From positions 3,472,001 through 3,536,000 of the forward strand of contig NZ_CP027707.1 of assembly GCF_003850345.1 (NCBI RefSeq): a DNA stretch of 64,000 nt, written 5' to 3'. The position numbers were made by a program, and so were the translations under genes. The stretch comes from Pseudomonas chlororaphis subsp. piscium (GTDB taxonomy: Bacteria > Pseudomonadota > Gammaproteobacteria > Pseudomonadales > Pseudomonadaceae). Positions 37,341 through 45,298 of the stretch are shown one piece after another (the stretch's first letter is position 1; every line of letters starts with the position of its first letter). The notes under the pieces are model-generated. The model was not told where the DNA came from. It saw nothing but the letters and a program-made list of their open reading frames with translations, and did not search any database.

Positions 37341-39132
37341 AACGGGCCTCCTCGCTCCACGGCGAACTCAGGTTGACGTAGCCGGCCTGGCGATCGGCCT
37401 TGGCGGCCAGGCGCACCTTGAGGTTGGTCTTGCAGGCAATCGGCTGGCCGGCGATCAGCGCGTCCAGCTCCGGCGCCGGGCGCACCAGCTCGTCGCGGAT
37501 GCGCCGCAGCTGCTGCTCGACCCGTTGCCACATCAGCGGCGCCAGGTGCGGGCGTTCCCAGCTCAGGGCCAGCACCGCTTCCGACAGGTTGTTGATCAGC
37601 AGGCAGTAAGTAATGCGGCTCCAGCCCTGCTCGCGGGAATACAGCAGCGACTGGCGCACCCGCGGGTGCAGGCCGACCTCGATCTGCGCCATGCCCAGTT
37701 CGTCGGTGAGCTTGACCCCCTCGAAGTCCCGTAGCAGCAACTGTTGCGGCTGGCCCTGGTCGTGGATCAGCACGCTGTTCTGCAGGTGCGGCTCCATCAC
37801 CACGCCGTGGTTGAAGAACAGCGCCAGCACCGGCCGCAGCAGCAGCGCCTGGTACTGGTCGAACCAATCCACCAGTTGTTCGTCCGCCAGTTCGCTGGCG
37901 TTGAAGCCTTGCAGGAAGTCATGCACCAGCGGCCGCGAATGGATGTCGCGGGCAAACAGGGTGCCGGCCATCACGCTGCGCTCGGCGCCGGCGCTGCGGC
38001 AGAAGTTCTCCCGCAGGATTGCCCCAGTCTGTTCGCGGAACCAATGGGCATCGGCCTCGCTGGCCTGCAACGGAGCCCAGCTCATGGAGCCCGGCTCGGC
38101 CACCGCCGACAGCCCGCCAAGGGTGTCGGCCTGGGTCCGCTGCAGGCGCTGGAACAGCTGGTCGATAATCAGCGTGCTTTCCAGCTCGTACCAGGCGTTC
38201 TTGCGCACGCAATTGGTGATGCGCACGTTCAGCGAGCCCTTGATGAAGAAGTCATGGTCCTCGATGTACCAGGTGCGCATCGACGCCGTCGGGCTGGCGA
38301 GCGGCCCAGTCGGCCCGTGGTCGACCACCTCGCCCAGTTCCAGCAGGCGCTGCACCCGGCGGTCCTGCATGAACAGCTCGGCCTGCACCGGGTGCATGCA
38401 GATCATCGCGTGCCCCGGGCGCGCCCGACCCTGGTCGGCGAAACCGGCCATGACCTGCGCCTCGCTGAGGCCACTGGCGGTCACCCGCAGGCCCTGGCGC
38501 GGCACTTCGAACAGGTGCAGCGCGGTCTCGGCCTGGAATTCCGGGGCGTAGGTTTCCTGGGCCAGGTGCGCCGGCCACAGCCGCGCCTTGGGCGCCGGGT
38601 GGTTGGGATGGCCGAACCACAGGCCCTGCTCGCTGGCCAGGTAGCCGCTCAGTGGCGCCGGGCCCTGGCCGTCCATGTTGTGGGCGACGATGGCGGCGGT
38701 CAGCAACTGGCTTTGCAGCACCTGGTCCAGCAGCTCGTCGTTGCTGGCCCGGGTCATGTGCTCGCAGGCGCCGAGCAATTGTTCGACGAACTCGGCGAAG
38801 GCCAGGCAACGCCAGGTCTCGCCCTCGCGCCGGGCGTACACGTCCGACAGGTAACGGTGGCTGCCCAGGTGGTCGCGGCGATCGACCATGACGAAGAACT
38901 GCTGCCGGTTGGGCAGGTCGATGGTCAGCGGAATGCCCTTCCATTCCAGGCCGTCCAGGTAACTGCCGGGCGCAATGCCCTGCATCTGCGTCGGCCAGCT
39001 GTAACTGAGGCAGTTTTCCGGCAAGGCGAACTCTTTGATCAGGCAATTGAGCAAGGCGCGTGTGGTCGCCAGTTCACTGACCATCTTCGATAAAACATGC
39101 TTTGATAAAACATCGCGATCCGAATAATTCAT
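37333..39132 (-). CDS. acsD: Achromobactin synthetase AcsD (IucA/IucC family)
   Basis: 599 residues, NIS synthetase. AcsD starts the pathway by joining citrate to L-serine or ethanolamine through a citryl-adenylate (known for the Dickeya and P. syringae enzymes). Visible are GHPNHPAPKAR, MHPVQAELF, SPTASMRTWYI, RITNCVRKNAWYELE, EPHLQNSVLI and LRDFEGVKL. The ATG at 39132 with GGAG upstream gives the family N-terminus MNYSDRDVLSK; the longer ORF is not supported. Confidence 0.92.
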   Translation of the reverse strand: MNYSDRDVLSKHVLSKMVSELATTRALLNCLIKEFALPENCLSYSWPTQMQGIAPGSYLDGLEWKGIPLTIDLPNRQQFFVMVDRRDHLGSHRYLSDVYARREGETWRCLAFAEFVEQLLGACEHMTRASNDELLDQVLQSQLLTAAIVAHNMDGQGPAPLSGYLASEQGLWFGHPNHPAPKARLWPAHLAQETYAPEFQAETALHLFEVPRQGLRVTASGLSEAQVMAGFADQGRARPGHAMICMHPVQAELFMQDRRVQRLLELGEVVDHGPTGPLASPTASMRTWYIEDHDFFIKGSLNVRITNCVRKNAWYELESTLIIDQLFQRLQRTQADTLGGLSAVAEPGSMSWAPLQASEADAHWFREQTGAILRENFCRSAGAERSVMAGTLFARDIHSRPLVHDFLQGFNASELADEQLVDWFDQYQALLLRPVLALFFNHGVVMEPHLQNSVLIHDQGQPQQLLLRDFEGVKLTDELGMAQIEVGLHPRVRQSLLYSREQGWSRITYCLLINNLSEAVLALSWERPHLAPLMWQRVEQQLRRIRDELVRPAPELDALIAGQPIACKTNLKVRLAAKADRQAGYVNLSSPWSEEARYG

Positions 39133-39298
39133 AGGTGCTCCACAGTAGCCCGTGCGGTCACTGGCTGCGCAATGTCGCGGCAAATAGTTAGTTGCTCTTC
39201 GGCCACACTGAAAAGCCGACAGATACCCGTCGGACGAAATCGTCCGCTTGCACTTTCAAATAAAACTTTTCATCTGACAGTTCTTCCATCAGGAACTT

Positions 39299-39322
39299 AA
39301 AGTGTGAAAAGCGACACACTTT
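39299..39322. other. Intercistronic hairpin between acsF and acsD
   Basis: Perfect 8-bp arms AAAGTGTG / CACACTTT with an 8-bp loop, 33 bp after the acsF stop, followed on the plus strand by TT and on the minus strand by a short A/T stretch. It could be a partial terminator or RNA-processing stem in the otherwise gene-free 222 bp (39133-39354). A second inverted repeat GGACGA-AA-TCGTCC lies near 39231-39244. Confidence 0.45.
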
Positions 39323-39354
39323 TATCGAATCCGGTTAATCCCCGGAATCGCACT

Positions 39355-40731
39355 TCAAGAACGGGTCTGCAATAAAGCGTCCGCCACCGCGCGGGTAAAC
39401 CGCTGGATAACTTGCTGGCACTGTTCGTCGTCGATGACCAGCGGCGGCAACAGGCGAATCACGTTGCCCCGGCGTCCGCCGCGCTCCAGCAGCAGGCCCT
39501 GTTTGAAGCAGTGCTGCTGGATGGCCACGGCCAGGCTCGGGTCCGACGGGAAATGCCCGTGGCGGTCGGCCGGCTGACGCTCGTCGACGATCTCGATGCC
39601 CAGCATCAGGCCGCGTCCGCGCACCTGGCCCAAGGCCAGATAGCGCTGCTGCAAGGCCGTCAATTGCTCCTTGAGCCACTGCCCGCGGCGCTCGGCCAGG
39701 GCCGCGATGTTCTGCTCGCGCAGCACCTGCAAGGTTGCCAGGCCCGCGGCCATGGCCATCTGGTTGCCGCGGAAGGTGCCGGCGTGGTTGCCAGGCTCCC
39801 AGGCATCGAACTCGCGCTTGATGCCCAGCACCGCCATCGGCAGGCCGCCGCCCACCGCCTTGGACATGACGATCATGTCCGGCTCGATGCCGGCGTGCTC
39901 GAAGGCGAACATCTTGCCGGTGCGGGCAAAACCGGCCTGCACTTCGTCGAGGATCAGCAGGATGCCGTGCTTGCGGGTCACTTCGCGGATCGCTTGCAGC
40001 CAGCTGGCCGGCGCGCAGTTGACCCCACCCTCGCCCTGCACCGCTTCGAGAATCACCGCCGCCGGCAAGGACACGCCGCTTTCCACGTCCTCGATGAACT
40101 GGGTGAAGTAATGGGTCAGCGCCTCGATCCCGGCTTCGCCGCCGATACCCAGGGGGCAGCGGTATTCGTGGGGGTACGGCATGAACTGCACCCCCGGCAT
40201 CAGGCCGGCGATGGCGTTCTTCGGCGCGGTATTGCCGGTCAGCGCCAGGGCGCCGTGGGTCATGCCGTGGTAGGCCCCGGAGAAGCTGATGACGTTGTGC
40301 CGCCCGGTGTGGGTCTTGGCCAGTTTCAGCGCCGCTTCCACCGCGTCCGCCCCGGACGGCCCGCAGAATTGCAGGCAGTAGTCGCGCCCCTGGCCCGGCA
40401 ACAGGCTGAGCAGGGTTTCGCTGAAAGCGTCCTTGACCACCGTGGTCAGGTCCAGGGTGTGCATGGGCATGCCCGAGGCCAGGAAGCTGTCGAGGCTGGC
40501 CATGATCGTCGGGTGGTTGTGCCCCAGGGCCAGGGTGCCGGCGCCGGCCAGGCAGTCCAGGTAGGTCTTGCCTTCGACGTCGGTGACCCAGACCCCATGC
40601 GCCTTGGCGATGGCCAGCGGCAACTTGCGCGGATAACTGCGCACATTGGATTCGAACTTGCCTTGTCTGGCCAGATAGTCGGCATTGGTCTTTTGCAGAG
40701 GACTAGTGCGCAATATGCCATCATTCAACAT
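39355..40731 (-). CDS. acsF: L-2,4-diaminobutyrate:2-oxoglutarate aminotransferase AcsF
   Basis: 458 residues, class III PLP aminotransferase that makes 2,4-diaminobutyrate for the siderophore. PLP lysine Lys291 in [34 protein letters not shown] and [14 protein letters not shown] are present. The ATG at 40731 has GAGGGT about 9 bp upstream and matches the family start; the longer TTG ORF would run through the Fur-box-like site. First biosynthetic gene of the acs operon. Confidence 0.92.
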   Translation of the reverse strand: MLNDGILRTSPLQKTNADYLARQGKFESNVRSYPRKLPLAIAKAHGVWVTDVEGKTYLDCLAGAGTLALGHNHPTIMASLDSFLASGMPMHTLDLTTVVKDAFSETLLSLLPGQGRDYCLQFCGPSGADAVEAALKLAKTHTGRHNVISFSGAYHGMTHGALALTGNTAPKNAIAGLMPGVQFMPYPHEYRCPLGIGGEAGIEALTHYFTQFIEDVESGVSLPAAVILEAVQGEGGVNCAPASWLQAIREVTRKHGILLILDEVQAGFARTGKMFAFEHAGIEPDMIVMSKAVGGGLPMAVLGIKREFDAWEPGNHAGTFRGNQMAMAAGLATLQVLREQNIAALAERRGQWLKEQLTALQQRYLALGQVRGRGLMLGIEIVDERQPADRHGHFPSDPSLAVAIQQHCFKQGLLLERGGRRGNVIRLLPPLVIDDEQCQQVIQRFTRAVADALLQTRS

Positions 40732-41094
40732 CTGTTCACCCTCGTTAAATTCGACATGCAAATTATTATCATTAATAAAAAGGCGCAACTGCTTATTCAA
40801 ACTTATTTGGAATATTCACATACCGCTTTCGGATATAAGTTAAATATTACGCGCACACCAAGAGCCAAGTTGATAAACCTGGAAAAAGTCATTAATGACG
40901 CCATGAGTTCGCCATGTTATTGCCATCTTTCTGACAACTTCGTTAGTTGCCATTAAATGGCCAATACCTCATTCAAGAGGCGGGCAAGTTCATCATGTAA
41001 TAACGGGCATACATCCTTCCTCGACCGGAAGCCGGTCATGGTCGATCAACACAGCGGTGCGCCCTTCCCTGTGGCGCCTGCCTGCGTCGTTTTC
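40732..41094. other. AT-rich intergenic region between receptor gene and acsF
   Basis: 363 bp without a gene. The acsF-proximal half (about 40735-40960) is markedly AT-rich and carries the Fur-box-like site and the acsF promoter. The receptor-proximal half has only weak GC-rich hairpins and no clear T-run terminator, so some read-through from the receptor gene is possible. Confidence 0.5.
40758..40776. promoter_or_regulatory. Fur box upstream of acsF
   Basis: GCAAATTATTATCATTAAT matches the 19-bp Fur consensus (GATAATGATWATCATTATC) at 13-14 positions. It lies 27 bp before the acsF ATG, so Fur-Fe(II) would block the promoter. Confidence 0.7.
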
Positions 41095-43518
41095 TCAGAA
41101 ACCCAGAGTTGCCGAGAGCAACAGGGTCCGTGGCGTCGCCAGGGTCAACCCCGGCTCGCTGTCATCCGAGGCCCCGGCCGAACTCCAGTAACGCTTGTCC
41201 AGCACGTTCTCGACATTGGCCCGCAAGGTGATGTCCTTGTCGTCGAGCTTGAATGCGTAGCGCGCACCCAGGTCGAAACGTTCCCAGGAGTCGATTTCCT
41301 TGCTGTTGGCCTGGTCCAGGTACTGCGAGCTGGAATAGATGCCGCGCGCGGTCAGGGTCAGGCCCTGGACCTTCGGCACATCCCATTCGGCCCCCAGGTT
41401 GACGTTGTACTTCGGCGTGGCCGGCGCGCGGTTGCCGTCGTAGGTGCCGTTGGTGGTGTCCTTCAGTTCGCTGTCGATGTACATCACCCCGCCCAGCAGG
41501 CGGAAGCCCTTGAGCGGCTCGCCGAACACGCTCAATTCCACACCGTCGTTCTGCCGTTTGCCGTTCGGGCCGAAGACCCGGGTGGTGGCGTTGGTTTCAT
41601 AGGCCGGCTGCTTGATGCGGAACACCGAGGCGGTCAGGGCGAATGCCCCGGCGTCGTACTTGGCGCCGGCCTCGACCTGGCGGCTGATGAACGGCGGGAA
41701 GATTTCGTCTTCGTTGATCGAGGTCGACGGCGCGATCTTGCCCTGGCTCAGGCCTTCCATGTAGTTGACGTACAGCGACAACTGATCGGTGGCCTTGAAC
41801 AGCAGGCCACCCGAAGGCGAGACCTTCTCCTCGTCGTAGGCGGTGTCGCCTTTGACGCCGTCGCTCCAGTCGTCGACCTTGACCCGCTGCCAGCGCGCGC
41901 CGAGGGTCAGCAGCAGGCGGTCATCGAAGAAGCCCAGGGTGTCGGATAGCGCCACGCCGCTGAAGCGGTTCTCGGTGTAGACCTTGGGGTCGAAGCGCGT
42001 CGGCCGCGACGGGGTCGGCGTCGGCCGCGGGTTGTAGAGGTTGCTCGGGGACGCGGCATAACGCGCGCCGCCGTTTTCGAAATCCATGTAGAAGTAGCTG
42101 GCCGCCAGGTTGACCTCATGGCTCACCGGGCCGGTGTGGAACCAGCTGCGCACGCCCGCCGTGGTGGTGCGCACGTTTTCGTCGCGGGTGAAGTCGCGGG
42201 GCTGGACGCTGAAGTCGCCGGCGTCGTTGGTGATCGACACCGCATGGCGCAGGAAGTCGTGGTTGCTTTTGCGCGCGCCGACGCCGCCGTACAGCATGAT
42301 CGAGTCGTTTACGTCGTATTCGGCGTTCACCGTGCCGAAGGTGTCCTTGGTCCGTGCCTTGCTCCAGGACTGCGCATAGTTGTGCCGCACATCGTCGGCG
42401 TCCGGCACCTTGGCGTTGGCGCCGATCTGCACCCGCTCCTGGGGCGCGTCGGTATCGCGCTCGGTGTGGCCGATGTCGGTCGACAGGCGCAGGCGCTCGC
42501 CGCGGAAGTCCAGGCCCAGCACCGCCATCTCGCGATCGACGCTCTGGTGATCCCACTTGGTGTCGCCGGACTGCTTGACCGCGTTCAGGCGCACACCAAA
42601 TTTGTTGTCCTCGCCGAAGCGCCGGCCGATGTCCACCGCGCCGCCGACCTGGCTGTCGGAGGCGTAGCTGCCGGTGAATTCGGTGATCGGCTTGTCGGTG
42701 GCGCGCTTGGGCACCACGTTGATCCCGCCGCCGACGCTGCCCCGCGGCGAGATGCCGTTGATCAGCTGGGTCGGGCCCTTGAGGATGTCCACGCGGTCGG
42801 CCATTTCCATGTCGATGGTGTAGGTCGGCAGCACGCCGTACAGGCCGTTGTAGGCGACATCGCTGTTGAACAGGCTGAAGCCGCGGATAGTGAACTGCTC
42901 GTAGCGGCCGCCCGCCGGGTTGGTGGCGCGCACCGAAGGGTCGCTGGCGATCAGGTCGCCGAGGGTCCGCGCCTGCTGGTTCTTCACCGCCTCGCTGGTG
43001 TAGGTGGTCATGCTGAACGGCGTTTCCATGAAGTCCTTCGAGCCCAGCAGGCCTTGGGAGCCACGGCGCGCCACCTGGCCGCCGGCGAAGACGTCGCTGT
43101 CGGTCGCGCCGCTGGCGCCGAGAATCGAGGTCGGCGCCAGTTGCAGGCTGCTGCCTTGTGGCGCCGGGGTCAGGATGTAAGCCTGCTCACCCACCGGTTG
43201 CAGTTGCAGGCCGGAACCCTGCAGCAAGCGGGCAAAGCCCTCTTCCACCCCATACTCGCCGGACAGGCCGCTGCTGTTGCGACCGCTGACCAATTGCGGG
43301 TCCACCGACAGGTTGACCCCCGCCAGGCCGGCGAAACGGGTCAGCGCGGCGCTCAGCGGGCCGGCCGGCACCTGGTAGCTGCGCCGCGCGGCGTCGGCCG
43401 CCCAGCTGGCCTGGATAAGCAACGGACTGGAACTCAGGGTCAGCATGAGGCCCAAATGCAACAACGGACGCAGGCCCGGCGAAACCGGGCGCAAACGGAA
43501 AGGCAATACTGCGGGCAT
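41095..43518 (-). CDS. acr: TonB-dependent ferric achromobactin receptor with N-terminal signalling domain
   Basis: 807 residues. Signal peptide to about ASWAADA, then an STN signalling domain (about 45-115; YQVPAGPLSAALTRFAG), plug (about 150-260; DRVDILKGPTQLINGISPRG) and 22-strand barrel ending in the typical terminal Phe (LLLSATLGF). The STN domain, with the adjacent sigma and anti-sigma genes, means surface signalling like FecA. The ATG at 43518 is chosen; a GTG at 43545 is possible. Placement just upstream of acsF supports achromobactin as ligand. Confidence 0.88.
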   Translation of the reverse strand: MPAVLPFRLRPVSPGLRPLLHLGLMLTLSSSPLLIQASWAADAARRSYQVPAGPLSAALTRFAGLAGVNLSVDPQLVSGRNSSGLSGEYGVEEGFARLLQGSGLQLQPVGEQAYILTPAPQGSSLQLAPTSILGASGATDSDVFAGGQVARRGSQGLLGSKDFMETPFSMTTYTSEAVKNQQARTLGDLIASDPSVRATNPAGGRYEQFTIRGFSLFNSDVAYNGLYGVLPTYTIDMEMADRVDILKGPTQLINGISPRGSVGGGINVVPKRATDKPITEFTGSYASDSQVGGAVDIGRRFGEDNKFGVRLNAVKQSGDTKWDHQSVDREMAVLGLDFRGERLRLSTDIGHTERDTDAPQERVQIGANAKVPDADDVRHNYAQSWSKARTKDTFGTVNAEYDVNDSIMLYGGVGARKSNHDFLRHAVSITNDAGDFSVQPRDFTRDENVRTTTAGVRSWFHTGPVSHEVNLAASYFYMDFENGGARYAASPSNLYNPRPTPTPSRPTRFDPKVYTENRFSGVALSDTLGFFDDRLLLTLGARWQRVKVDDWSDGVKGDTAYDEEKVSPSGGLLFKATDQLSLYVNYMEGLSQGKIAPSTSINEDEIFPPFISRQVEAGAKYDAGAFALTASVFRIKQPAYETNATTRVFGPNGKRQNDGVELSVFGEPLKGFRLLGGVMYIDSELKDTTNGTYDGNRAPATPKYNVNLGAEWDVPKVQGLTLTARGIYSSSQYLDQANSKEIDSWERFDLGARYAFKLDDKDITLRANVENVLDKRYWSSAGASDDSEPGLTLATPRTLLLSATLGF

Positions 43519-43586
43519 GGGAGGAAGCTCTCGTTTTTTGTTCACTTACCTGGAATGACCGGCGAGGCGAAAAAAAGGGACAGGCT

Positions 43587-44561
43587 TCAGCCAATATTTT
43601 TTGGCGGGGTGTTTTTCGGCTGGTTTTTCTGCGGGATCAGCGTCACCCAGTAGCGGGTGCGCGAATGCACTTGCACGGGCAGGCTGGCGGCCAGCAGCGA
43701 CAGCACGCGGTCGGTGTTGTCGAGACGGAAGCTGCCGGTGACGCGCAGGGCTTCCAGTTCCGGCTCCCAGCGCAGCAGGCCCGGACGATAGCGACTCAGC
43801 TCGCGCAGGAAATCCCCCAGGGGCTGGTTCTGCGCCATCAGCACGCCGTCGCGCCAGCCCGGCAGCTGTGCGTCGAAGGCGTCGATCTGCCCGGCGCCCT
43901 CCGCCCGCAGCCGGACCCGCTGGCCTTCGCGCAACACCAGTTGCGGCCCGAACAAGGGTTGCAGCTGCACCGAGCCGCTGACCACCGACACCCGGCAATC
44001 GTGCTCGTTGAGGCGCACGCAGACTTCGCTGCGGCTGACGATGATGCGGCCATAACGCGCCTGGATGGTCAGCGGCGCGCTGCCCGCCACCTTGAGCGCC
44101 ATCTCACCGCGCACCAGGGTCAGCTGTCGGGCGCCCAAGTCGACGTTGACCGCGCTGGCGGTGTTCAACTGCAAGGCACTGCCATCGGCCAGGGATAATT
44201 TGCGGTGTTCGCCGGTGCTGGTCTGCAGGTCGGCGCGCCACACGTCCAGCGGCAACTGGCGCCCCAGCAACCAGGCGGTCGGCACCAGCGCGGCGACGCC
44301 GAGGGCGCGCTTGAGTACCGCGCGCCGCGACGGGTCGGGACGATCCAGGGTGGCCAGCGCCAGGGCCGAAGGCAGCGCGGAGAAACGCTGGCGCAGCAGC
44401 TGCGCCTTCTGCCAGGCGCTTTCGTTCTGGCTGTTGCTGTTGCGCCAGTGCTGCAGGCGGGCGTGATCGTCGGCGTTGGCCGCGCCGGACTCCAGCAGCG
44501 CCAGCCACTGGGCCGCCGCGCGGGCCACTTCACGGGTTTCGCTGGACGGCGCCGAGCGCAT
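43587..44561 (-). CDS. fecR: FecR-type anti-sigma/transmembrane regulator
   Basis: 324 residues. A cytosolic anti-sigma part (about 1-80, with QWLALLESG and the WQKAQ motif) is followed by one membrane helix (about 88-102, ALGVAALVPTAWLL) and a periplasmic FecR domain (DLQTSTGEHRKLSLADGSALQLNTAS) that reads the receptor's STN domain. The start overlaps the sigma-factor stop (TGATG). Confidence 0.9.
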   Translation of the reverse strand: MRSAPSSETREVARAAAQWLALLESGAANADDHARLQHWRNSNSQNESAWQKAQLLRQRFSALPSALALATLDRPDPSRRAVLKRALGVAALVPTAWLLGRQLPLDVWRADLQTSTGEHRKLSLADGSALQLNTASAVNVDLGARQLTLVRGEMALKVAGSAPLTIQARYGRIIVSRSEVCVRLNEHDCRVSVVSGSVQLQPLFGPQLVLREGQRVRLRAEGAGQIDAFDAQLPGWRDGVLMAQNQPLGDFLRELSRYRPGLLRWEPELEALRVTGSFRLDNTDRVLSLLAASLPVQVHSRTRYWVTLIPQKNQPKNTPPKNIG

Positions 44562-45070
44562 CACAGCTCCACCAGCAGGCAGTGTTCGTAGGCCTCGGCC
44601 ATGTAGCGCTTGACGGTGCGTTCCGAGACGTCGAGGCGTTCGGCGATCTCGCGGTAGCCCAGCCCTTCCAGCTGGCTCCAGAGAAACGCCCGGCGCACCA
44701 CGGGCGCAAGGCCGTCGAGCAGTTCATCGAGGGCTTGCAGGGTTTCCAGCAGCACCCAGCGCTGTTCCGGGGACGGCACGCTGTCTTCGGGCAGGCTGGC
44801 CAGCGCGTCCAGGTAGGCCTGTTCGAGTTTGCGCCGGGTGTAGAAGTTGCTCAGCAGGCGCTTGCCCACGGTCACCAGGTAGGCCCGCGGTTCGCGCAGG
44901 TCGACCAGTTGCTGGGAGCTGGTCAGCACGCGCAGGAAGGTGTCCTGGCTCAGGTCCGCCGCATCCCAGGCGTTGCCCATGCGCTGGCGCAACCAACTCT
45001 CGAGCCAGCTTCGATGATCGCGGTACAGGGCATCCAGGCTTTGCTCCGGTGGCGTCGCTGCTTCAATCAT
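44561..45070 (-). CDS. acsS: ECF sigma factor controlling achromobactin genes (FecI/AcsS type)
   Basis: 169 residues, group FecI. Region 2 (about 14-75, DAADLSQDTFLRVL) and region 4 (about 110-165, YREIAERLDVSERTVKRYM) are complete. In P. syringae AcsS is the sigma factor of the achromobactin locus. Position at the head of a sigma-FecR-receptor-acs series supports the same role. ATG at 45070 chosen over an upstream TTG. Preceded by a Fur-box-like site. Confidence 0.85.
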   Translation of the reverse strand: MIEAATPPEQSLDALYRDHRSWLESWLRQRMGNAWDAADLSQDTFLRVLTSSQQLVDLREPRAYLVTVGKRLLSNFYTRRKLEQAYLDALASLPEDSVPSPEQRWVLLETLQALDELLDGLAPVVRRAFLWSQLEGLGYREIAERLDVSERTVKRYMAEAYEHCLLVEL

Positions 45071-45099
45071 GTCAAGAGCCCTGCGCGAAGGATTATTCA

Positions 45100-45120
45100 A
45101 ATGAGACTGATTCTAATTAA
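45100..45120. promoter_or_regulatory. Fur box upstream of the sigma factor gene
   Basis: AATGAGACTGATTCTAATTAA, close to the AATGAGAATNATTNTCATT form found before iron-starvation sigma genes of Pseudomonas. It lies 30 bp before the ATG at 45070. Confidence 0.65.
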
Positions 45121-45260
45121 TATTCATAAGGCAAACCAAGTCCTTTCGTGTGATTCGCTTGTAGTTTTCATCTGACGGGGAAAATCGGCGGGTGCTCTGG
45201 AACCATGGTCCCAGGGGCATGCAGCGTTCCAGGCGCCTGGCCTGGCGGGGAGCTGAAACG

Positions 45261-45287
45261 GTGCCCGGCCCCTTGCGGGCCGGGCAC
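45261..45287 (-). terminator. Strong hairpin after the phospholipase C gene
   Basis: GTGCCCGGCC, 7-bp loop, GGCCGGGCAC: a perfect 10-bp stem 12 bp beyond the plc stop. Only a short TTT follows on the minus strand, so its efficiency is uncertain. Confidence 0.6.
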
Positions 45288-45298
45288 GGGTACGCGGC

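Noticed and set aside
40732-40800. Extended acsF start at a TTG
   Set aside because: The extension runs through the Fur-box-like site; the ATG at 40731 has a ribosome-binding site and the family N-terminus.
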